DNA of 64,000 nucleotides, taken from Neorhizobium galegae. Its GTDB lineage: Bacteria; Pseudomonadota; Alphaproteobacteria; Rhizobiales; Rhizobiaceae. The stretch is taken from contig NZ_CP090095.1 of NCBI RefSeq assembly GCF_021391675.1, forward strand, positions 1,121,501 to 1,185,500, in the 5' to 3' direction. The translations under genes and the position numbers were made by a program. Every line of letters starts with the position of its first letter. The stretch's first letter is position 1. Under the pieces are notes generated by a model. It was not told the DNA's origin and searched no databases. It worked only from the letters and a program-made list of their open reading frames with translations. Positions 41,915 through 50,501 of this stretch are shown piece after piece.

Positions 41915-41975
41915 AACCGGTTGCAAAATGAAATTGGATTGATAAACTCCAACCAATTGCAACTCGCAACTGGTT
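41915..41975 (+). promoter_or_regulatory. Operator of the AACCRRTTGC type, locus 1
   Basis: AACCAATTGC (41951-41960), 5 bases, then GCAACTGGTT (41966-41975) form a 25-bp imperfect palindrome ending 13 bases before the ATG at 41989. A distal half-site AACCGGTTGC lies at 41915-41924. The same palindrome, spacing, distal half-site and distance to the ATG recur upstream of the GST gene at 57614. An unknown common regulator is implied. Confidence 0.6.
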
Positions 41976-41988
41976 GGCGGGGAAGACC

Positions 41989-42141
41989 ATGACGGATCGA
42001 AACCTGACATTCCTGATCGTGCACGGGGCCTGGACCGGCGGCTGGTCCTGGGAGAGGGTGCTGAACCGCCTGCATGCCGGAGGTCGCCGCGCCTATGCGC
42101 CGACGCTGACCGGGCTTTGCGAGCGTAGGCACCTGGCGTGA
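41989..42141 (+). pseudogene. 5' remnant of an alpha/beta hydrolase gene
   Basis: ATG to TGA encodes 50 residues: NLTFLIVHGAWTGGWSWERV, then YAPTLTGL and ERRHLA. This is the start of a well-known salicylate-esterase-like alpha/beta hydrolase (HGAWTGGWSW with the oxyanion loop, then TPTLTGLGER). The remaining 180 or so residues with the nucleophile elbow are absent; a few codons in another frame (STLLIEAA, stop at 42167) might be the extreme C-terminus, which would imply an internal deletion. The ribosome-binding site and the operator upstream are intact. Confidence 0.75.
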
Positions 42142-42193
42142 GCACACTGCTGATCGAGGCGGCCTGAATACCCTGCAGTGGAGATCTTGCGAC

Positions 42194-42724
42194 ATGGCGA
42201 AGCTCGTCTTTGGAATGAACCAGTCCCTCGACGGTTATGTCGACCATCAGGAGATGTCGACCGGGCCCGTGCTCTTTCGTCACTGGATAGAGCACGCACG
42301 TGATCTGACGGGCAGTGTGTACGGTCGCCGCATGTACGAGACCATGCGTTATTGGGACGAAGACCGTCCCGAGTGGGATGCCGAGCGCCACGAGTTCGCC
42401 GCGGCCTGGCGGCGCCTGCCGAAGTGGGTCGTGTCGCACTCGCTGAAGTCGGTTGGTCCCAACGCCACGCTTGTCGATGATGACATCGAGGCGGTGATCC
42501 GTGACCTGAAGGATCGGCTCGCTGGGGAGATTTCTGTGTCCGGCCCGGACCTCGCGGCAAGCCTGACCGACCTTGGTCTTGTCGATGAATACCGGCTCTA
42601 CCTCCACCCCGTCGTGCTTGGCCGCGGCAAGCCATTCTTCGCCGGCCCGCGGCCACCGCTCCGCCTTGTTTCCACCGATCGCGTCGGCGAGGACGTGATC
42701 AGGTTGACGTACGTTCCGGCCTGA
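42194..42724 (+). CDS. Dihydrofolate reductase/RibD C-terminal domain-like protein
   Basis: 176 residues with the RibD_C/DHFR-like pattern: KLVFGMNQSLDGYVD at the N-terminus, VYGRRMYETMRYWDE, VVSHSL, EISVSGPDLAASLTDLGLVD and YLHPVVLGRGKPFF. Stand-alone members of this family are common and mostly uncharacterised NADPH reductases. GTGGAGA precedes the ATG. The gene starts 52 bases after the hydrolase remnant and may now be transcribed from that remnant's promoter. Confidence 0.85.
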   Translation: MAKLVFGMNQSLDGYVDHQEMSTGPVLFRHWIEHARDLTGSVYGRRMYETMRYWDEDRPEWDAERHEFAAAWRRLPKWVVSHSLKSVGPNATLVDDDIEAVIRDLKDRLAGEISVSGPDLAASLTDLGLVDEYRLYLHPVVLGRGKPFFAGPRPPLRLVSTDRVGEDVIRLTYVPA

Positions 42725-42799
42725 ACCACGCGCCTCGCCGGGCGGATTGCGCCGACGCGTCAGGTCCGCATAGGGGCTGCCGCCGGGACGCGTCCGCAG

Positions 42800-43558
42800 T
42801 CAGTGGCTCATCGAATTGATGCCGTTGAACATCGCGTCGAAATTGCCGTTCTCGACCGCATGACGCAGCGGCTTGCAGCGTTCGACGACGACTTCCTTGA
42901 CGCCCGGCTGCAGCGTCAGGATGTCCATGACCTCCGAGATGAAATCGGCAAGCGGCATGGCGTTCGGGTCGCTCGCCTGGCGTTCGCCCATCAGGGATGT
43001 CTGCACATAGGGAGGCACGATCTCGATCACCTGCGGCCCCGCGTCCTTGAGCTGCTCGCGGATCGCCATCGAATAGGAATGGATGGCGGCCTTGGTGGCG
43101 GAATAGGTCGGCGTCAGCGCCATCGGAACGAAGGCAAGGCCCGAGGATACGGTCAGGATCGCCGCATCTTCCTGGGTGCTCAACTGCGGCAGCAGCGCCG
43201 CGATCAGCCGGATCGGGCCGAGCAGGTTGGCAGTGATCGTTTCTTCGGCGGTCGAGAGATAATCCGAGCCGGCGCCGATATGTTCCGGCACCATGATGCC
43301 GGCATTGTTGATGACGGCGTTCAGCGACGGATAGGCAGCCGCAAGGTCGGCCGAGAATGTCTTGATCGCGTCGGCATCGGCAAGATCGAGCACCATGCCT
43401 TTCATGCCGGGATTGGCGGCCGTCACCGCGTCGAGCGTCGCCTGGCGCCGCCCGGTGATGATCACCTGGTTGCCGAGCGCATGGAACGCCTCGGCGAGAG
43501 CCCGGCCGATGCCTGAATTGCCGCCGGTGATGAGGATCGTATTGCCGTTCATTTTCAT
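42800..43558 (-). CDS. Short-chain dehydrogenase/reductase (DltE-like)
   Basis: 252 residues of classical SDR: cofactor motif TGGNSGIG (residues 11-18), NNAG (84-87), and the catalytic S139, Y152 and K156 (YSATK). The substrate is unknown. It is divergent from an HxlR-type regulator, a frequent pairing in which the regulator controls a reductase that detoxifies an aldehyde or quinone. The start MKMNGNTILITGG could also be two codons later. Confidence 0.9.
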   Translation of the reverse strand: MKMNGNTILITGGNSGIGRALAEAFHALGNQVIITGRRQATLDAVTAANPGMKGMVLDLADADAIKTFSADLAAAYPSLNAVINNAGIMVPEHIGAGSDYLSTAEETITANLLGPIRLIAALLPQLSTQEDAAILTVSSGLAFVPMALTPTYSATKAAIHSYSMAIREQLKDAGPQVIEIVPPYVQTSLMGERQASDPNAMPLADFISEVMDILTLQPGVKEVVVERCKPLRHAVENGNFDAMFNGINSMSH

Positions 43559-43660
43559 GGTCGTCGCCTTTCCGTGTTGCGTGGCCGGAAAATACGGCTA
43601 TCAATCTCTTCTCGGAAGAAGGCACCCAAAAGATTTATACACACCAAAAGGAGAGTGACT

Positions 43661-44080
43661 GTGGATCAAGGAATTCGACCGTCGATGCGGTCACCCTCAG
43701 GCCGTGAAGTCCCCGACGAGATCGATCCGGTACTGGAAGAACTGGTGCGCGGCATCATCGGCCAGGTGGCCGACAAGTGGACCATGCTGATCCTCGAAGT
43801 CCTGGAAGAACACGGCACGCTGCGCTTCACCCAGATCGGCAAGCTGACCGGCGGCATCAGCCAGAAGATGCTGACCCAGACGCTGCGGCAGATGGAACGG
43901 GACGGTTTCGTGTCGCGCAAGGTCTATCCGGTCATCCCGCCGAAAGTCGAATACAACCTCACGGAGCTCGGCCGAAGCCTCAGCGCCGCCTTCTGCACGG
44001 TCTGGGAATGGGCGGCCACCCACCACGCCGATATCGACGCGTCCCGAAAAGCCTTCGAGGAGCGCAATGGGAAAACCTGA
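43661..44080 (+). CDS. HxlR-family transcriptional regulator
   Basis: 139 residues with a GTG start chosen because AAAAGGAG lies 7 bases before it; an earlier in-frame GTG (43655) is too close to that site. The winged helix-turn-helix has the HxlR hallmarks VADKWTMLILEVL, RFTQIGKLTGGISQKMLTQT, RQMERDGFVSRKVYPVIPPK and VEYNLTELGRSL. It is divergent from the SDR gene, its probable target. No cysteine typical of quinone- or aldehyde-sensing members is seen in the DNA-binding helix. Confidence 0.88.
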   Translation: MDQGIRPSMRSPSGREVPDEIDPVLEELVRGIIGQVADKWTMLILEVLEEHGTLRFTQIGKLTGGISQKMLTQTLRQMERDGFVSRKVYPVIPPKVEYNLTELGRSLSAAFCTVWEWAATHHADIDASRKAFEERNGKT

Positions 44081-44164
44081 GTTTCTCTCCTTATGGAGGG
44101 GAAGGAAGGTATGTCTTTATCCGGCCGCGAGCGGGGAAAAGGGTGAGGAGCAATTTCCATCGAG

Positions 44165-45685
44165 TCACCCGCGGCTCGCCGCGAAAAACTCCTCCGGCCC
44201 CTCCACCTCGACCAGCCGCCGGCCCTCCACCAGCCAGAAACGGGTGCCGACGGCGCGCACGAAACTGCGGTCGTGGGAGACCAGCAGGCAGCTTGCCTGG
44301 TGCGCCATCAGCTCGCTTTCCAGCGCCTCCTGCCCCTCGATGTCGAGATGGTTGGTCGGTTCGTCAAGCAGGTAGAAATTCGGCTCGCGCAGCCGCAGCA
44401 CCAAAAGGCCGAGCCGCGCCTTCTGCCCGCCCGAAAGCTCGCCGACCGGCCGCGCCTGCATCTCCACCGTGATGCCGATGCCGGCGAGCAGCGAGCGGGC
44501 CTTCTGGTCGCCGATGTCGAAGCGGTGGATGATCGTTTCGTGCGGCGTCTGCCGGTCCTCGAGATCGGCGAGCGACTGGTCGCCGTAGCCGAGGATCAGC
44601 GTCGGTGTTGCCTTGATGCCGTCGATCGTCACGGAGGGTTCGGTGATCGCCCGGCGCAGCATCGTCACCAGCCGCGTCTTGCCGGTGCCGTTGCGGCCGA
44701 GCAACACGATCCGGTCGCCCTGGCAGATGAACTGCTTGCCGGTCTTGAACAGGAGCGTGCCGTCCGGCGTCGTCACCGCCGCATCCTCCAGTGTTACCAG
44801 CACCTTGGCATGGGTGCCGCGATTGGCGAGGCGGATGGCGCCGGCCGAGCGCTCAAGATGCGCCGGCCTTGCCGCGTCCTCCAGCTTCTCGGCGCGTTCT
44901 TTCAGCTGCTTGGTCTTGACGACCAGCAGGTCGCTGCCCGAATTGATGCCGATATTCTTCAGCTTCGCCGCCTGCCGGCGCAGCTGGTCGGCCGTCTTCA
45001 TGTCGCGTTCGTAGCGCTTGGCATCCGCCGCATCCGCCTCGTCGAGTGCTGCCCGTGCTCTGGAATAGGGCAGGGAGAACCCTTGGGAGTTTTCCGGCCG
45101 CAGGAAAAGCGTGCGGTTGGTCACAGTGTCGAGAAAGGCGCGGTCGTGGCTCGACAGGATTACCGGCATGTCGCGGGGGAGCGCGTTCAGCCAGTCTTCC
45201 AGAAGCGCGATCTTGGCAAGATCGAGATGGTTGGTCGGCTCGTCGAGCAGCAGCGCGTCCGGCTCGGTCACCCAGGCCCGCGCGATCAGCGCCAGCCTTT
45301 GCCAGCCGCCGCTCAGCGCCGCAAGCGGCCGCTCGCGCAACGCCTCAGGCACGTCCATCCCTTCGAGCGCGACATCGGCGCGCCAGCTTTCGCTGTCGAT
45401 CTGGTCGGCCGGGAGCGCCTGGAGCACGGCCTCGCGAAAACTCGCCTGCATCAGGGCGGGGGGCACGTTCTGCTCCACCATGCCGATCGTCAGTCCCCGG
45501 CTTCTGGTGATCTCGCCCTCGCTCGCATCGAGCGTGCCGGCGATGCATTTGAGAAGCGTGGACTTGCCGCGCCCGTTGGCCGCGACGATGCCGATCCGGT
45601 CGCCGGCATTGACGGTGAGGTCCAGCCCGGAAAACAGCGGGCTGGAGAGGGTGATTCCGAGATTGCGGAGGTTGATGAGGCTCAT
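44165..45685 (-). CDS. ABC-F family ATPase
   Basis: 506 residues from MSLINLRNLGITLSSPLF; a 44-codon in-frame extension upstream is not needed. It has two ATPase domains and no membrane segment: Walker A AANGRGKS (35-42), signature LSGGWQRL, Walker B ALLLDEPTNHLD, then a charged linker (about 205-285), second Walker A GRNGTGKT (330-337), LSGGQKARL and FYLLDEPTNHLD. ABC-F proteins act on the ribosome, either in translation quality control or antibiotic protection. The linker is short, as in the Uup/YheS-like and short resistance types. A structured leader with a small ORF lies about 155 bases upstream, suggesting attenuation control. Confidence 0.9.
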   Translation of the reverse strand: MSLINLRNLGITLSSPLFSGLDLTVNAGDRIGIVAANGRGKSTLLKCIAGTLDASEGEITRSRGLTIGMVEQNVPPALMQASFREAVLQALPADQIDSESWRADVALEGMDVPEALRERPLAALSGGWQRLALIARAWVTEPDALLLDEPTNHLDLAKIALLEDWLNALPRDMPVILSSHDRAFLDTVTNRTLFLRPENSQGFSLPYSRARAALDEADAADAKRYERDMKTADQLRRQAAKLKNIGINSGSDLLVVKTKQLKERAEKLEDAARPAHLERSAGAIRLANRGTHAKVLVTLEDAAVTTPDGTLLFKTGKQFICQGDRIVLLGRNGTGKTRLVTMLRRAITEPSVTIDGIKATPTLILGYGDQSLADLEDRQTPHETIIHRFDIGDQKARSLLAGIGITVEMQARPVGELSGGQKARLGLLVLRLREPNFYLLDEPTNHLDIEGQEALESELMAHQASCLLVSHDRSFVRAVGTRFWLVEGRRLVEVEGPEEFFAASRG

Positions 45686-45840
45686 TGTCGTTCTCTGGTC
45701 TTGGCTTGCAGGCGCAGGACATCGCGGGCGCTCGGCCATCATCGACGTCATGCACCGCTTGCAACGTGTTCGGAAATCGCAGCGATGCACGAGCGGGCGC
45801 TCGGCGCTGCGGGCCACGAAGGGCAGACCAGGAAGGTGTA

Positions 45841-45960
45841 TTTTAAGAGAAACGGCCTCTGGTCAGCCCTGCAAACGCATTTGCAGGGCGTCGACGGGAC
45901 CACGTGTCCGGTAGTACCGGAAATAGAAATTGTGCACGTGACCCTCCTTTCTCTTGAAAA
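45841..45960 (-). ncRNA. Structured leader upstream of the ABC-F gene (three-way-junction-like RNA)
   Basis: On the minus strand, an outer stem pairs TTTTCAAGAGAAA (complement of 45948-45960) with TTTCTCTTAAAA (complement of 45841-45852), 12 pairs with one bulged C. Inside are a CACGTG...CACGTG stem enclosing the hairpin CCGGT-ACT-ACCGG and a perfect 10-bp hairpin, GCCCTGCAAA / TTTGCAGGGC (45866-45889). The ribosome-binding site and a 24-codon ORF lie within it. A weak promoter, TTGCAT and TATTTC 17 bases apart, lies just upstream on this strand. The fold is symmetrical, so a plus-strand RNA cannot be excluded. Confidence 0.5.
45863..45937 (-). CDS. Possible 24-residue leader peptide upstream of the ABC-F gene
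   Basis: A GTG start lies 5-6 bases after AAAGGAGGG, the best ribosome-binding site of the region. The peptide is MHNFYFRYYRTRGPVDALQM then RLQG, aromatic and basic, ending in a TGA just after a perfect 10-bp hairpin that covers its last codons. Ribosome stalling on an aromatic/arginine-rich leader would change the fold downstream, as in known antibiotic-responsive leaders of ABC-F and erm genes. Mechanism is inference; the peptide family is not recognised. Confidence 0.45.
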   Translation of the reverse strand: MHNFYFRYYRTRGPVDALQMRLQG

Positions 45961-46108
45961 GCACATCGGCGAAATATCATCGCAGTCAGGCGAATGCAAC
46001 CGGACCATGCTCGGCCGGCTTGTTGCCGTGGAGCTTGCCCGGGGCGGTTCGGCTGTTATAAGCGGCCATCGCCGACCGGCGAATTGTTGATTTTCAGGAG
46101 AGACGCCG

Positions 46109-46414
46109 ATGGCAGCCGATGACGACGAATACGTCTATGACGAAGCGACCGGCGACTGGCGTCCGGCCTCCGAACTGGCTGCGGCCGCAGGTGCCGGTGC
46201 CGCCGAGGTTCGCGACGCATCCGGAACCGTCCTCAAGGACGGCGATTCAGTCACCCTGATCAAGGACCTGAAGGTCAAGGGCGCCGGCCAGACCCTGAAG
46301 CAGGGCACGGTCATCAAGTCGATCAAGCTGACCGACAACCCCGAAGAAATCGACTGCCGGCATGAGGCGATCAAGGGCCTGGTGCTGCGGACTGAGTTCG
46401 TGCGCAAGCGGTGA
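46109..46414 (+). CDS. PhnA/YjdM-domain protein
   Basis: 101 residues. The C-terminal part matches the PhnA domain (VLKDGDSVTLIKDLKVKGAG, then LKQGTVIKSIKLTDNPEEID and VLRTEFVRK). The N-terminal zinc-ribbon of longer YjdM proteins is replaced by a short acidic and alanine-rich segment (YVYDEATGDWRPASELAAAA). Despite its name the family is not needed for phosphonate use, and its role is unclear. AGGAGAG precedes the ATG. Confidence 0.88.
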   Translation: MAADDDEYVYDEATGDWRPASELAAAAGAGAAEVRDASGTVLKDGDSVTLIKDLKVKGAGQTLKQGTVIKSIKLTDNPEEIDCRHEAIKGLVLRTEFVRKR

Positions 46415-46455
46415 TGATTGGGGTGTCAAGCCCGAGAGGTTCCGGGCGCGGCGCA

Positions 46456-46656
46456 CCCCCCTCTGCCCTGCCGGGCATCTCCCCCTCAAGGGGGGAGATC
46501 GGCCAGAGGCGGCTTCGAATTCTCTTTTGGACGACGGCGCATCAGCCTTGGGCGACGGTGTATATCAGCGCTAACCCTCGACCTGGCTTCGGGCAGAGAG
46601 CGCACCTCACCCAATCTCCCCCTTGAGGGGGAGATGCCCGGCAGGGCAGAGGGGGG
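46456..46656. repeat. RIME-like inverted-repeat element, copy 3 (GCCC subtype)
   Basis: Inverted 46-base arms flank about 110 unrelated bases. The inner hairpins read GCCC-TGCC-GGGC, as in copy 2, and the second hairpins have CTC/GAG tips in both arms, so the two arms have changed together. It fills most of the 313-base gap between the PhnA-type gene and the HerA-like gene, where no ORF is supported. Confidence 0.85.
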
Positions 46657-46727
46657 TATCACGGGCACAACGGCCAACTAGCAACCGAAATCCGACAAGC
46701 CTCCTCGCGAATTAGCCCGGCGAACCC

Positions 46728-48302
46728 CTACCGCTTCAAACTCCCCAAAATCCCGCGCACGATCGCCCGTCCCACCTGCGTGGCAACGGTCCGCGTCACA
46801 CTCTTCATCGCCGCTTCGATGATCGTTTCGCGCTGGTAGCCGGAGCGGCGCGGCTGGGGGCGGCCCTGGTCGTTGTCGTCGTCCTTGCCGCCGCCGAAGC
46901 CAGGCAGGGTCCAGCCGGTCGTCTCGCCGGAACCGGCCGGCGGTGCGGACTGCAGTTCGTCCTGCGCCTTTCTGGCGGCGGCGGAATCGGCAGCCTGCTT
47001 GGCGCGTGCGGCGAGGATTTCGAAGGCGGATTCTCGGTCGAGGTCTTCGTCATAGAGGCCGAGCACCGGGCTTTTGTCGATAATCATCTGCCGCTCCTGG
47101 TCCGAAAGCGGGCCGATGCGGCCGGATGGCGGGCGCACCAGCGTGCGTTCCACGATGGAAGGCGCACCCTTGCCTTCGAGCGTCGAGACCAGCGCCTCGC
47201 CGGTGCCGAGATTGGTGATCGCCGTGGCGCAGTCGAAATCGGGGTTGGGGCGGAACGTATCGGCAGCCGTCTTCACCGCCTTCTGCTCGCGCGGCGTATA
47301 GGCGCGCAGCGCATGCTGCACCCGGTTGCCGAGCTGGGCGAGCACGGTTTCCGGCACGTCGAGCGGGTTCTGGGTGACGAAATAGACGCCGACGCCCTTG
47401 GAGCGGATCAGACGCACGACCTGCTCGACGCGCTCGGTGAGCACCTTTGGCGCATCGTTGAACAGCAGATGCGCCTCGTCGAAGAAGAACACCAGCTTCG
47501 GCTGTTCCGGATCGCCCACTTCCGGCAGTTCCTCGAACAGTTCCGAGAGCAGCCAGAGCAGGAAGGTCGCATAAAGCCTGGGGTTCATCATCAGCTTGTC
47601 GGCGGCAAGCACCGAGATCTGCCCGTAACCGCTGTTCGGGTTGATGCGCATGATGTCTGAAATCTTCAGCGCCGGTTCGCCGAAGAAATGCTCGGCACCC
47701 TGCTGTTCCAGCACCAGCAGCCCGCGCTGGATCGAGGCGACGGAGCTTTTCGAGATCAGCCCGAACTGGCTCGACAGCTCGCTGGCATTCTCGGCCATGT
47801 AGTTGAGCAGCGAGGCGAAATCCTTGAGGTCGAGCAGCGGCAGGTTCGCCTTGTCGGCGATCTTGAAGGCGATGTTGATGACGCCTTCCTGCGGCTCGGA
47901 CGCATCCATCAGGCGCGACAGCAAGAGCGGCCCCATCTCGGCGATGGTGGTGCGCACCCGGTGGCCCTTTTCGCCGAACAGATCCCAGAAGATCACCGGG
48001 AACTGTTCGAAATCATAGTCCGCAAAGCCGATCTGCTCGGCGCGCTTCAGGAGGAAATCCTTGGCTTCGCCCTTCATGGCGATGCCGGAAAGATCGCCCT
48101 TGATGTCGGCGGCGAAGACAGGCACGCCGGCCTTCGAAAAACCTTCGGCGAGCACCTGCAGGCTCACCGTCTTGCCGGTGCCGGTGGCACCGGTGACGAG
48201 ACCGTGGCGGTTGCCGAACTTCAGTTCCAGATATTCAGCCTTGTTGAGCGAATCGTCCGGCTTGCGGCTGCCGCCGATGAAGAGCTTTCCCGTATCGTCC
48301 AT
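46728..48302 (-). CDS. HerA/YjgR-like ATPase (DUF853)
   Basis: 524 residues with Walker A GATGTGKT (38-45), Walker B-like KLVFFFDEAHLLFNDAP, and the arginine and QNPLDVPETVLAQLGNRVQH elements of the DUF853 family of HerA/FtsK-type motor ATPases. The last 90 residues form a low-complexity, charged linker (PAGSGETTGWTLPGFGGGKD) before a basic C-terminal helix. A DNA-translocase role is assumed for HerA relatives; no NurA-type nuclease gene is adjacent here. It is divergent from the YihY gene. Confidence 0.9.
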   Translation of the reverse strand: MDDTGKLFIGGSRKPDDSLNKAEYLELKFGNRHGLVTGATGTGKTVSLQVLAEGFSKAGVPVFAADIKGDLSGIAMKGEAKDFLLKRAEQIGFADYDFEQFPVIFWDLFGEKGHRVRTTIAEMGPLLLSRLMDASEPQEGVINIAFKIADKANLPLLDLKDFASLLNYMAENASELSSQFGLISKSSVASIQRGLLVLEQQGAEHFFGEPALKISDIMRINPNSGYGQISVLAADKLMMNPRLYATFLLWLLSELFEELPEVGDPEQPKLVFFFDEAHLLFNDAPKVLTERVEQVVRLIRSKGVGVYFVTQNPLDVPETVLAQLGNRVQHALRAYTPREQKAVKTAADTFRPNPDFDCATAITNLGTGEALVSTLEGKGAPSIVERTLVRPPSGRIGPLSDQERQMIIDKSPVLGLYDEDLDRESAFEILAARAKQAADSAAARKAQDELQSAPPAGSGETTGWTLPGFGGGKDDDNDQGRPQPRRSGYQRETIIEAAMKSVTRTVATQVGRAIVRGILGSLKR

Positions 48303-48466
48303 GCAACTATGCGCTCCCTGACCGCGTTCTCTGCCAACTGCTTATAGGATGTGCGGAGGCGCCGGGCAACGGCCACGAGATTGTCCGGAGCCCGCCCGCA
48401 ATGGGAAGGCTGGGTATGGCATGACGATCGGCGAAACGGTCCCCGCATTGGAAAAGAACAGGGGCC

Positions 48467-49405
48467 GTGAGGCCGACTCGCCCAGAAGAAATCCCGGCCC
48501 GTGGGCTGAAGGATGTCTTCTGGCGCGTCTATGCAGGCGTCACCCAGGACCGCATCTCGCTGATCGCCGCCGGTGTCACCTATTATCTCCTGCTGGCGCT
48601 GTTTCCGGCTGCAAGCGCGCTCGTCTCCCTCTACGGTTTCGTCGCGGATCCGGTCGCGATCGTCGACCGAATCACCTTCCTGAGCTCCGTCATGCCGGCG
48701 GACGCCCTGAACATTTTTCTCGATCAGCTGCGGGCACTCACCACGGAGCGCAACACGACGCTGTCGATCGCCCTCATCGGCGGCCTGGCGCTGGCGCTCT
48801 GGAGCGCCAATAACGGCATGAAGGCGCTGTTCGAGGCGATGAACGTTGCCTATGGGGAAGAGGAAAAGCGCAGTATCGTGCGCCTCAACCTGATCTCGCT
48901 TCTCTTCACGCTCGGCGCGCTCCTGCTGGCGATCGTCATCCTGTTTGCCATGGGCATCGTGCCGGCGGTGCTGCGCTACCTCTGGCTCGACCGATGGACG
49001 GAAATCATCATCCGCATCGCCCGCTGGCCTGTCATGATGCTGTTCGTTACGGGTGGCATCATGATGCTCTACCGCTTCGGCCCCAGCCGCGAGCCGGCAA
49101 GACTCAAATGGCTCACCTGGGGTGCGGCATTCTCGACTGTTGCCTGGCTTGCCGCCTCGATTGCAGTTTCCTACTATCTGGGGAATATTGCCGATTACAA
49201 CGCCACCTACGGCACGCTCGGCGCGCTGATCGGCTTCATGGTCTGGACATGGATATCGGTCATCATCGTTGTCGTCGGTGCCGAGATCAATGCCGAACTC
49301 GAACACCAGACTGCCCGCGATTCGACCACCGGAAGGCCGAAACCCCTGGGCGCCCGCGGCGCCTATATGGCGGACACGGTGGGCGAGCGTTCCGGTGAAG
49401 CGTGA
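48467..49405 (+). CDS. YihY/BrkB family inner-membrane protein
   Basis: 312 residues with a GTG start (MRPTRPEEIPARGLKDVFWR) preceded by AGGGG; no earlier in-frame start is seen. About six membrane helices are spread from residue 33 to 275, with the family pattern DRISLIAAGVTYYLLLALFP, GLALALWSANNGMKALFEAM and YNATYGTLGALIGFMVWTWI. Although once called ribonuclease BN, YihY proteins are membrane proteins of uncertain role. The soluble C-terminal tail (about 280-312) is hydrophilic. Confidence 0.9.
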   Translation: MRPTRPEEIPARGLKDVFWRVYAGVTQDRISLIAAGVTYYLLLALFPAASALVSLYGFVADPVAIVDRITFLSSVMPADALNIFLDQLRALTTERNTTLSIALIGGLALALWSANNGMKALFEAMNVAYGEEEKRSIVRLNLISLLFTLGALLLAIVILFAMGIVPAVLRYLWLDRWTEIIIRIARWPVMMLFVTGGIMMLYRFGPSREPARLKWLTWGAAFSTVAWLAASIAVSYYLGNIADYNATYGTLGALIGFMVWTWISVIIVVVGAEINAELEHQTARDSTTGRPKPLGARGAYMADTVGERSGEA

Positions 49406-49495
49406 AGCTCCGAGATGCGTCACGCGCCCTGTTGGCTTCGGCAAAGACTGCATGTATTACCTTGACGTGAACGTCAAAAACCCGAGGAGAGATTG

Positions 49496-49882
49496 ATGAA
49501 CGAACTGGTTTCCCGCGTCGCCGAAAATGTCGGCATTGCCCCTGACGTCGCCGAAAAGGCGATCGGCATGATGCTCGGTTTCCTGCAGCGCGAGGCCGAT
49601 GACGGCGCGGTTGCCAAGATGATCGAGGCGATCCCCGGTGCCTCCGAACTGGTTGCCAAGTTCAATGGCGAAGGTGCCGGCGGCGGTCTCCTCGGCGGCC
49701 TGATGGCAAGCTTCGGCGGCGGCGTCATGGCGCTCGGCCAGCAGCTGATGTCCCAGGGCCTCGGCATGGGCGAGATCACCGGCCTTGCCAAGGAAACCAT
49801 GGCGGTCGCCCGCGAACACGCCGGCGACGAGGTCGTCGATACGGTGATTGCTTCGGTTCCGGGCCTGAGCCAGTTCGTCTGA
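49496..49882 (+). CDS. Small helical protein, DUF2267/DUF2780-like
   Basis: 128 residues from the ATG of MNELVSRVAENVGIAPDVAE; GAGGAGA is upstream, and the overlapping TTG one codon earlier is unlikely. Helices at both ends (about 1-50 and 90-125) flank a glycine-rich hydrophobic centre (EGAGGGLLGGLMASFGGGVM). This pattern resembles DUF2267/DUF2780 proteins of unknown function. The glycine-rich core may interact with membranes. It is followed by a strong terminator and seems monocistronic. Confidence 0.75.
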   Translation: MNELVSRVAENVGIAPDVAEKAIGMMLGFLQREADDGAVAKMIEAIPGASELVAKFNGEGAGGGLLGGLMASFGGGVMALGQQLMSQGLGMGEITGLAKETMAVAREHAGDEVVDTVIASVPGLSQFV

Positions 49883-49905
49883 TCTGCATCCTTCGGCACT
49901 TCCGA

Positions 49906-49936
49906 GCCGTCGGCCGCGAGGCCGGCGGCTTTTTTT
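49906..49936 (+). terminator. Rho-independent terminator after the DUF2267-like gene
   Basis: GCCGTCGGCC (49906-49915) pairs with GGCCGGCGGC (49920-49929), one G-U, around a 4-base loop, followed by seven T residues. Confidence 0.9.
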
Positions 49937-50057
49937 GTCTTATCCAAAGCAATGAGACCGGCGAGAGGCCAATCGGGTGCCGTCGGCACCCTTTCAGGCT
50001 TGCCGTGGGTTTCGCACTCTCCATGTCAATGAGAGTTGCCCAGGACGGGAGGTTGCC

Positions 50058-50342
50058 ATGTCCGATGATGACGATGCCGCCATGGTGCGGATAACGGGAA
50101 GGGTACAAGGCGTCGGTTTCCGTGCCTGGACGCGTGAGGAAGCGGAACGGCTGGGTTTGACGGGCTGGGTCCGCAACGAGCCGGATGGTTCCGTCCTTGC
50201 TTTGCTCTCGGGATCAACCGCCGGCATATCCCAAATGCTCGAGCGTTTCCGGCACGGTCCGCTCGGTGCGTCGGTCTCCGGTGCGGAGCGGCAACCGGCG
50301 ATGCTCGCGGAAAAGCCGGTCGGCTTCCGGGTCACCGGATGA
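50058..50342 (+). CDS. Acylphosphatase
   Basis: 94 residues from [20 protein letters not shown]; 27 in-frame codons upstream are not credible and GGGAGG lies before this ATG. The catalytic residues are present: R22 in [11 protein letters not shown] and N40 in [11 protein letters not shown], one position from their usual numbers 23 and 41. It hydrolyses acyl phosphates in the cytosol. It stands alone. Confidence 0.93.
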   Translation: MSDDDDAAMVRITGRVQGVGFRAWTREEAERLGLTGWVRNEPDGSVLALLSGSTAGISQMLERFRHGPLGASVSGAERQPAMLAEKPVGFRVTG

Positions 50343-50447
50343 TCCGGCCGATCGCTCGGTTCACCGGTTCTCGGCGGCCTATCTTCCGCGGTTATCCGGC
50401 CCGAAGCGGCGGCAGTTTTTTTGGGGGCGGCTGCGACAGAAAAGCCA

Positions 50448-50476
50448 TTGACTTTTCGCCGTTTAGGGCACATTTC
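50448..50476 (+). promoter_or_regulatory. Putative promoter of the corA leader
   Basis: TTGACT (50448-50453) and CATTTC (50471-50476) are 17 bases apart, giving a predicted start near 50483 and a leader of about 160 bases before corA. The -35 is good, the -10 weak, as expected for a regulated promoter. Confidence 0.4.
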
Positions 50477-50501
50477 ACGCGTGAGAGGCGCCTGTCCGGG
50501 T

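Noticed and set aside
45748..46008. An 86-codon minus-strand frame over the ABC-F leader region
   Set aside because: It has no ribosome-binding site, an unusual composition and overlaps the structured leader; the 24-codon ORF with AAAGGAGGG is the better reading.
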